From Treponemataceae bacterium (GTDB lineage: Bacteria > Spirochaetota > Spirochaetia > Treponematales > Treponemataceae), in contig JAKSTT010000005.1 of the NCBI GenBank assembly GCA_024413635.1, positions 1-47,078 on the forward strand: a stretch of DNA of 47,078 nt, written 5' to 3'. How positions within the stretch are numbered: the stretch's first letter is position 1; every line of letters starts with the position of its first letter. Positions 35,316 through 40,776 of this stretch are shown piece by piece. Below the pieces are notes generated by a model, which did no database searches, was not told where the DNA came from, and saw only the letters and a program-made list of their open reading frames with translations. A program made the translations under genes and the position numbers.

Positions 35316-35549
35316 ATGGACGAATTGTTTGAAAAAATGCAGAAGCTTATTGCTGATAAACTTGATGTTGATCCAGCAAAAATCACACTGGATGCTTCTT
35401 TCCGCCAGGACTTAGGTGCTGACAGTCTCGATACTTACGAGCTGGTATATGCAATTGAAGAAGAATTAGGTGTATCTGTACCAGATGATAAAGCCAGCGA
35501 ATTTGAAACAGTTCGTGATGCATACGATTTCATCAAATCACAGCAGTAA
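35316..35549 (+). CDS. acpP: Acyl carrier protein
   Basis: The 77-residue protein carries the phosphopantetheine attachment Ser in GADSLDTYELVYAIEEELG. Most ACPs have Val where this one has Tyr after Thr, a small change in helix II, where partner enzymes dock. TAGGAG lies before the ATG. A strong terminator starts 38 nt after the stop and overlaps the approach to rnc. Confidence 0.96.
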   Translation: MDELFEKMQKLIADKLDVDPAKITLDASFRQDLGADSLDTYELVYAIEEELGVSVPDDKASEFETVRDAYDFIKSQQ

Positions 35550-35587
35550 TTCTTTACGGTTAATGCTGTAATTGCATTTCTCTTAAT

Positions 35588-35631
35588 AAAAGAGCTTTTA
35601 ACAGGTATACTTGTTAAAAGCTCTTTTTTTT
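35588..35631 (+). terminator. Rho-independent terminator after acpP
   Basis: AAGAGCTTTTAACA and TGTTAAAAGCTCTT form a 14-bp perfect stem around an 8-nt loop, followed by a T-run. rnc starts 22 nt further on, so rnc expression probably depends on partial readthrough. Confidence 0.85.
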
Positions 35632-35652
35632 ACACTACAGACGGAGTTTATC

Positions 35653-36393
35653 GTGAAAAAAGCAGGATTTCCCAGTAAAAAAGAATCAGAACAGCGCAAA
35701 GAGGCACTGGTACAGTTTCAGAAACGCCTTGGAATAAAGTTCAAGGACCTGTCTTTACTGGATCAGGCTTTTTATCACCGTTCCTACGTCAACGAAGCCA
35801 ACGGTACCATTCAGAACAATGAACGGCTGGAATTCCTTGGTGACTCTGTTCTGGGGATGACAGTTGCTTCATATCTGTACGAAACCATGAAGGATCATCC
35901 GGAAGGGGACCTGGCAAAAATCAAATCAGTTGTCGTTTCTGAAATGACCCTCTCTGAAATTGCACTGCACATTGGAATTGATTCCCTGCTGTGTCTGGGA
36001 AACGGTGAAATCCATTCAGGCGGCCGGCAGAAAAAAGCCATTCTGGCAGATGCCACCGAAGCCGTATTTGGAGCTTACTATCTGGACAGCGGCTTTAAGA
36101 ATGCCCAGACCTTGATCCTTGAATTACTGGTTCCGGAAATCCATAAAGTTTGGGAAAACCGTCACCATAAAGACTTTAAGACCCTTCTGCAGGAGTTTGC
36201 ACAGAAAAAGTACAAGAAAGTACCAAAGTACATAACCGTTAAAACTACCGGCCCGGACCATGACCGTGAATTCTGGATTTCTGTAGATGTAAACGGTACC
36301 ATTTACGGACCGCTGTCCGGAAAAAGCAAAAAAGAAGCCGAACAGCTGGTTGCCCAACGGGCATGGGAAATGATTACAGAAAATCGGGAATAA
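35653..36393 (+). CDS. rnc: Ribonuclease III
   Basis: RNase III cuts double-stranded RNA during rRNA and mRNA processing. The 246-residue protein has the signature NERLEFLGDSVL, the second metal-site helix with DATEAVFGAYYLD, and a C-terminal double-stranded RNA-binding domain from about residue 170 (DFKTLLQEFAQ to KKEAEQLVAQRAW). I chose GTG at 35653 because GGAG lies 7 nt upstream; a longer reading would begin inside the terminator. It follows rpmF-acpP, a familiar gene order. Confidence 0.95.
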   Translation: MKKAGFPSKKESEQRKEALVQFQKRLGIKFKDLSLLDQAFYHRSYVNEANGTIQNNERLEFLGDSVLGMTVASYLYETMKDHPEGDLAKIKSVVVSEMTLSEIALHIGIDSLLCLGNGEIHSGGRQKKAILADATEAVFGAYYLDSGFKNAQTLILELLVPEIHKVWENRHHKDFKTLLQEFAQKKYKKVPKYITVKTTGPDHDREFWISVDVNGTIYGPLSGKSKKEAEQLVAQRAWEMITENRE

Positions 36394-36408
36394 AATGCAG
36401 AAAACCTA

Positions 36409-36437
36409 TTGAAACTTTTTTTTCATTTCTGTATAGT
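36409..36437 (+). promoter_or_regulatory. Promoter of the tRNA-Gly(GCC)/tRNA-Phe unit
   Basis: TTGAAA (36409-36414) and TATAGT (36432-36437) are 17 bp apart. The first tRNA begins 43 nt after the -10 box, leaving a leader of about 36 nt. Confidence 0.78.
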
Positions 36438-36480
36438 ATCAAACGTTGAGTGACAGTAACTTACTGAAACAAAACAACAC

Positions 36481-36552
36481 GCGGGAATAGCTCAGTGGTA
36501 GAGCGCCACCTTGCCAAGGTGGATGTCGCGGGTCCGACTCCCGTTTCCCGCT
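36481..36552 (+). tRNA. tRNA-Gly (GCC)
   Basis: A 72-nt cloverleaf: acceptor GCGGGAA/TTCCCGC, D-arm AGCTCAGTGGTAGAGC, anticodon loop TTGCCAA. CCA is not encoded. The T-loop reads TCCGACT where TTCGANT is normal, so position 55 is C in place of the near-universal T. tRNA-Phe follows after 6 nt. Confidence 0.95.
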
Positions 36553-36558
36553 CTACTT

Positions 36559-36631
36559 GCCGTTGTAGCTCAGTTGGTAGAGCGCTGGACTGAAAATCCA
36601 TATGTCGACAGTTCGATTCTGTCCGACGGCA
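36559..36631 (+). tRNA. tRNA-Phe (GAA), second copy
   Basis: Identical over all 73 nt to the copy at 7288-7360 on the other strand, but cotranscribed with tRNA-Gly(GCC). Anticodon loop CTGAAAA, normal T-loop, no encoded CCA. Its flanks differ from those of the first copy. Confidence 0.97.
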
Positions 36632-36638
36632 CCTTGAA

Positions 36639-36669
36639 GCATCACGAGAAATCGTGGTGCTTTTTTTTT
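36639..36669 (+). terminator. Terminator of the tRNA-Gly/tRNA-Phe unit
   Basis: AGCATCACGA and TCGTGGTGCT pair around GAAA, followed by nine T. It starts 7 nt after the tRNA-Phe end. Confidence 0.87.
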
Positions 36670-36783
36670 ACTTTCACCCACAGTACTCAGTCTCCCCATA
36701 TCAGTATTTATTTATAGAAATCTCACCACACATATAGTACAGGAACTGTCTGTGCATATAATACCCTATAAGGAGATTTGTGT

Positions 36784-38934
36784 ATGAAACGTACTTCTAC
36801 AGTGCTGGCAATACTTGCTGCACTGATGTGTCTGTGTACCGTCCTGACTTCCTGCGGCGGTAAGAAATATGTCGGCAATGCAGCCGGCTTTGGTGGTGAC
36901 GTGGTTGCCCAGGTTGCCGTAAAAGATGGAAAAATTACTTCTATCGTGGTTACCGGTGAAAAAGAAACTGCAGCCATTGGTGGTAAAGCCCTTGAAACCC
37001 TGAATACCGCTCTGGCCCAGTACAAGGGAACAGAGCTGGCTGCCCTTAACGTAAACAGCCTGGATACGGTTTCCGGTGCAACCGTTACTTCAACCGCCGT
37101 AAAGGCTGCCCTCAAGGATGTGCAGCGGCAGGCTGCAGGAACTGCCGGCAGTAAAACTGCAGTTGCAGACGGAACCTATACGGCAACCGTTGTATCGTAC
37201 AGCGTTACTGACATGATGACTCTTGCCGTAACCTTCAAAGACAATGCCATTACTGCCATTGATACCATCAATGCCGGTTCTAGTGAAGATATTTATCCTA
37301 GTATGGCAAACAACCTGTTCCCACGCATTATTGCGTCACAGAACATTGGTGTAGATGCCATTGCCGGTGCAACCGTATCGTCAAATGCAGCAAAACAGGC
37401 CATTGCAGAAACCATTACCGCAGCCGGCGGTGATCCTTCAGAATGGTCAAAACCTGTCGCTAAAGTAAACAAAATCGTCAAACTGGAAGGATATGACACC
37501 ATCGTTGTAGGTCTTGGCGGTGCCGGTGTCATGGCATACCTGAGTGCCACCGAAAACGGCGCCACCGTATTCGGTATTGAAAAAGCTGCCAAAATCGGTG
37601 GCAATGCTGCAACCACTTCCGGACCCATGGCCGTTAACCCTCCAAGCTATGTTCAGGCCAATGGCGGAAAGTTCGTAGAAGAATCAGATTTGATTGAAGA
37701 CTGGTACAACTATACGGAAGGAGATTCCAAAAAAGAAATCATCGAACTGTTCGTCCATGAATCAGGAAAAACCCTTGACTGGATGCAGGACAACTACGAT
37801 TTCTCTTTTGTTCCGGGACTCATGGCATTCTTTGATCCCCATAACTGGCAGGTATGGACTCCATACGGCGGTAAAAATGGCACTTCAAAGACTGTCGGAT
37901 ACGAAAACAGCATGAAAATGGCTAAAGCCCGTAACCCCAAAAACGATTACATGACAGAACTGTGCGCTGATGAGCTGATCATGGATAAAGACGGAACCAT
38001 CAAAGGCGTACGGGCTACCTATTACGATGGAACTACCTACGAAATCTACGGTGACAGCGTTATTCTGGCTACCGGTGGATTCATCGGCAATGCCGAAATG
38101 TGTAAGAAATACGTTGGCGGCGTATGGAAGACTGAAGCCATGACCCAGTGTGACGGTGCCGGTATCATCATGGGACAGAGTGCTGGTGGAGCCCTGTTTA
38201 ATCCTGATGTTGCAGCCATTGAACACATTGCACATCTTGATACCATCATCAGAAACGATGACCTGACAAAAGATGAAAAAGCAGTGCTTGTATCTCTGGT
38301 ACTGGATTCCATTGATTACGCAACCATGTCATTCCCTCATATGATTCTGGATACCAACGGGGATTTGTTCAACGGAAAATACGGATTCTTTGCCTTTGAT
38401 ACCTGGAAGGCAGGTCCGAACTTCTATACCATCTATACCCAGGAAGAAATGGATGCCATTAAAGCCAACGGTCTTGCCCGCGTCAATGCACCAACCTTTA
38501 TGGGACAGGGGGGAGAATCAAAGGCTGGAGTTCCGGTAGATACCCTGGACAAAATCCTGACTGTGGGAGAAACCTACGGTGATGTATTCAAAGGAACCAC
38601 CATTGCAGAACTGGCACAGAAAACCGGTCTTTCTGCTGACGCCGTAACAGCTGCTGCAGCTGCTTATCATCTGCCTTCCAGCTCCTGCTATTACGCCATT
38701 AAAGGTGCTTCATACGTATATTCAACCAGTGGTGGTCTTGATATCGATGAAAACTGTAATGTGGTAAAAACTGACGGAACGGTTATTCCCAACCTGTTTG
38801 CCATCGGTACTGATTCCATGGGTACCATGTTTGCTTCAAACAAGGCCTATGTAGCCTACGGTGGAGCCGCACAGGGATGGGCTCTTACTTCAGGACGCCT
38901 GGTTGGAAAGACTGTTGCTGAACGGTATAAGTAA
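36784..38934 (+). CDS. Exported lipoprotein flavoprotein reductase with two FMN-binding domains and a fumarate-reductase-type FAD domain
   Basis: The 716-residue protein starts with a lipoprotein signal (lipobox LTSC, Cys at about residue 23), so it should sit on the outer face of a membrane. Two FMN_bind-type domains follow, each with a flavin-transferase attachment motif: LDTVSGATVTS (about 96-106) and VDAIAGATVSS (about 191-201). From about residue 235 comes a flavoprotein domain of the FrdA/UrdA kind, with VVGLGGAGVMA, GGNAATTSGPM, ATGGFIGNAE and a C-terminal TDSMGTMFASNKAY region. It is probably an extracytoplasmic reductase of fumarate, urocanate or a similar acceptor. AAGGAG lies before the ATG. 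The electron donor is not evident. Confidence 0.87.
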   Translation: MKRTSTVLAILAALMCLCTVLTSCGGKKYVGNAAGFGGDVVAQVAVKDGKITSIVVTGEKETAAIGGKALETLNTALAQYKGTELAALNVNSLDTVSGATVTSTAVKAALKDVQRQAAGTAGSKTAVADGTYTATVVSYSVTDMMTLAVTFKDNAITAIDTINAGSSEDIYPSMANNLFPRIIASQNIGVDAIAGATVSSNAAKQAIAETITAAGGDPSEWSKPVAKVNKIVKLEGYDTIVVGLGGAGVMAYLSATENGATVFGIEKAAKIGGNAATTSGPMAVNPPSYVQANGGKFVEESDLIEDWYNYTEGDSKKEIIELFVHESGKTLDWMQDNYDFSFVPGLMAFFDPHNWQVWTPYGGKNGTSKTVGYENSMKMAKARNPKNDYMTELCADELIMDKDGTIKGVRATYYDGTTYEIYGDSVILATGGFIGNAEMCKKYVGGVWKTEAMTQCDGAGIIMGQSAGGALFNPDVAAIEHIAHLDTIIRNDDLTKDEKAVLVSLVLDSIDYATMSFPHMILDTNGDLFNGKYGFFAFDTWKAGPNFYTIYTQEEMDAIKANGLARVNAPTFMGQGGESKAGVPVDTLDKILTVGETYGDVFKGTTIAELAQKTGLSADAVTAAAAAYHLPSSSCYYAIKGASYVYSTSGGLDIDENCNVVKTDGTVIPNLFAIGTDSMGTMFASNKAYVAYGGAAQGWALTSGRLVGKTVAERYK

Positions 38935-38958
38935 TCTGTAATTTATGGTATAACTAAA

Positions 38959-38986
38959 GGACTGCTATCCGGCAGTCCTTTTTTTT
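38959..38986 (+). terminator. Terminator after the flavoprotein gene, abutting the polymerase start codon
   Basis: GGACTGC and GCAGTCC form a 7-bp stem, followed by eight T (38979-38986). The polymerase ATG begins 3 nt past the T-run, so the hairpin occupies the place of its ribosome site. Confidence 0.85.
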
Positions 38987-38988
38987 GT

Positions 38989-40368
38989 ATGACGACGCAA
39001 CCCAGTAAAACCTACATCGCCATTGACCTCAAATCTTTTTACGCCTCTGTAGAGTGCCGGGAGCGGGGATTGAACCCGCTGACCACAAAGCTGGTGGTAG
39101 CAGATGCCAGCCGTTCCAGCAAAACCATCTGCCTTGCCGTTACCCCCGCATTAAAAGCCTACGGGCTTTCAGGACGCAGCCGGCTGTTTGAAGTTGAAGC
39201 TAAGGCACGGGAAATAAAACGCCGTACCGGTAAAGAACTTGAATACATCACTGCAGTTCCCCGCATGGCCCTGTATATCGACTATTCTTCACGAATCTAC
39301 AACATATACCTGAAATACTTTGCGCCGGAAGACATTCATGTCTATTCCATTGATGAAGTCTTTATTGATGCCACGTCCTACTTAAAGCTGTATAACACTA
39401 CAGCCCGCGAACTTGCCATGAAAGTCATCAAAAACATCCTGCAGGAAACCGGCATTACGGCAACGGCCGGCATTGCACCTAACCTGTATCTGTGTAAGGT
39501 TGCCATGGATATAGAAGCCAAGCATATTCCTGCAGATAAAGATGGTGTCCGCATTGCAGTACTGGATGAACTGTCGTACCGGCAGAAACTGTGGAACCAT
39601 ACACCGCTGACGGATTTCTGGCGGATTGGTCGGGGAACCGCAGAACGGCTGGAAAAGAAATACCTTTTTACCATGGGGGACATTGCCAGAAAATCCCTCA
39701 CAGACGAACAGATGCTCTATGATGAGTTCGGTATTGATGCGGAAATCCTGATAGACCACGCCTGGGGATACGAACCGGTAACCATGAAGGACATAAAGAA
39801 TTACAAATCAGAAACCAAAAGTCTTGGATCCGGGCAGGTACTGCATCATCCGTACACTTTTGAAAAAGGAAAACTCATTGTCCGTGAAATGGCAGAACTG
39901 CTGGCTCTTGATCTTTTTGACAGAAAACTGGTTACATCATCGGTAACCCTGATGGTAGGGTACGATATTGAAAGCGCCGCTGACGAGGAATTTGACGGCG
40001 AGGTAGTGCAGGATTTCTACGGCAGAACGGTGCCAAAGCCTGCACATGGCTCCATTAGTGTTGGAGATGGGACCAACTCTGCAAAATCGATTGTAGAGGG
40101 CTTTATGACGCTCTATGACCGGATTGTAAACCCGGACCTGCTGATCCGCCGGCTGAATATTACCGCCAACAACACCATACCGGAAAACCAACGGCAGCCA
40201 ACTCTGTTTGATGATGACAATGATACGGAAAAAGAAGACAGCCTGCAGAAAACCCGGCTGGCACTGATGAAAAAATACGGAAAGAACGCATTACTGAAAG
40301 GCATGAACCTGGAAGAAGGGGCGACCACCATAGACCGGAACGCTCAGATAGGGGGGCACAAAGCATGA
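38989..40368 (+). CDS. Y-family translesion DNA polymerase (UmuC/YqjW-like)
   Basis: The 459-residue protein has the catalytic palm motifs IDLKSFYASVECRERG (residues 12-27) and YSIDEVFIDAT, the thumb region with GIAPNLYLCKVAMD, and a little-finger domain. QPTLF near residue 404 fits the beta-clamp-binding motif. It copies past damaged bases at low fidelity. The ATG at 38989 is the only Met that keeps the N-terminal palm strand. It has no Shine-Dalgarno and starts 3 nt after the upstream terminator's T-run. A small YolD-like gene overlaps its stop, as in the Bacillus yqjW-yqjX pair. Confidence 0.9.
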   Translation: MTTQPSKTYIAIDLKSFYASVECRERGLNPLTTKLVVADASRSSKTICLAVTPALKAYGLSGRSRLFEVEAKAREIKRRTGKELEYITAVPRMALYIDYSSRIYNIYLKYFAPEDIHVYSIDEVFIDATSYLKLYNTTARELAMKVIKNILQETGITATAGIAPNLYLCKVAMDIEAKHIPADKDGVRIAVLDELSYRQKLWNHTPLTDFWRIGRGTAERLEKKYLFTMGDIARKSLTDEQMLYDEFGIDAEILIDHAWGYEPVTMKDIKNYKSETKSLGSGQVLHHPYTFEKGKLIVREMAELLALDLFDRKLVTSSVTLMVGYDIESAADEEFDGEVVQDFYGRTVPKPAHGSISVGDGTNSAKSIVEGFMTLYDRIVNPDLLIRRLNITANNTIPENQRQPTLFDDDNDTEKEDSLQKTRLALMKKYGKNALLKGMNLEEGATTIDRNAQIGGHKA

Positions 40369-40571
40369 AAAACTACGATGACATCATCAATACGGAATGG
40401 CCGCGGAAATCCCTAAGGCCCACCATGCCCCTGAACCAGCGGGCTAAAATCTACCTGCCGTTTTCTGCCTTAACGGGCTATGATAAAGCCCTGCAGAAAA
40501 CCCTTACTGCAGAAGTTACCGCCATGGAAGAAAAAACCGGGAGTATTGTTTTTACTGAAGATATACCGTAA
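40365..40571 (+). CDS. YolD-like small protein paired with the polymerase
   Basis: The 68-residue protein overlaps the polymerase stop by 4 nt (ATGA). Its centre, RAKIYLPFSALTGYDKAL, matches the motif of YolD-like proteins that accompany UmuC-type polymerases in Firmicutes, where it is usually 'RA..F.PFAAL.GY...L'. The family may be a compact regulator of the polymerase, analogous to UmuD; this is inference. It is followed by the opposing terminator of the tRNA-Gly gene. Confidence 0.78.
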   Translation: MKNYDDIINTEWPRKSLRPTMPLNQRAKIYLPFSALTGYDKALQKTLTAEVTAMEEKTGSIVFTEDIP

Positions 40572-40576
40572 AGGGC

Positions 40577-40604
40577 AAAAAAAAACTTGCATTGCTGCAA
40601 GTTT
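40577..40604 (-). terminator. Terminator of tRNA-Gly(UCC) copy 1
   Basis: Minus-strand stem AAACTTGCA/TGCAAGTTT with loop GCAA, then a T-run. It has a matching partner in the second unit at 44958-44987 that differs by a compensatory pair. Confidence 0.88.
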
Positions 40605-40608
40605 CTAG

Positions 40609-40681
40609 AGCGGATGAAGGGAATCGAACCCTCGTCTCCAGCTTGGAAGGCTGGGGTAATAAGCCATTATACGACATCCGC
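40609..40681 (-). tRNA. tRNA-Gly (UCC), copy 1
   Basis: A 73-nt cloverleaf with acceptor GCGGATG/CATCCGC, anticodon loop CTTCCAA giving TCC, T-loop TTCGATT, and a D-arm like that of E. coli glyT. CCA is not encoded. It is identical to the copy at 44992-45064 in the same orientation. Confidence 0.97.
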
Positions 40682-40716
40682 AGGGAGTCTTTTGCGTTTC
40701 CGCATCCGACTCTTGT
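40682..40716 (-). other. Hairpin-bearing 5' leader of tRNA-Gly copy 1
   Basis: Between the -10 box and the tRNA the minus strand reads GAGTCGGA, then TGCG-GAAA-CGCA, then AAAAGACTC. The inner stem has a GNRA loop, and GAGTC/GACTC can pair around it. The inner stem is kept in copy 2 with a compensatory change (TGCA-GAGA-TGCA). Confidence 0.7.
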
Positions 40717-40746
40717 ATACTAGCGAAAAACCACTAAGAAAGTCAA
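40717..40746 (-). promoter_or_regulatory. Promoter of tRNA-Gly(UCC) copy 1
   Basis: TTGACT (40741-40746) and TAGTAT (40717-40722) are 18 bp apart on the minus strand. Both boxes and the spacing are identical in copy 2, although most of the spacer differs. The -35 box lies in the loop of the terminator of the upstream oxidoreductase gene. Confidence 0.78.
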
Positions 40747-40764
40747 CTACTTAGTGGTTTTTTC
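40725..40764 (-). terminator. Terminator of the oxidoreductase gene, overlapping the tRNA promoter
   Basis: AACCACTAAG (40729-40738) and CTTAGTGGTT (40750-40759) pair perfectly, with A/T runs outside. The 11-nt loop holds the tRNA -35 box. It also reads as a terminator on the plus strand. Confidence 0.83.
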
Positions 40765-40776
40765 GCCATAATTCAG

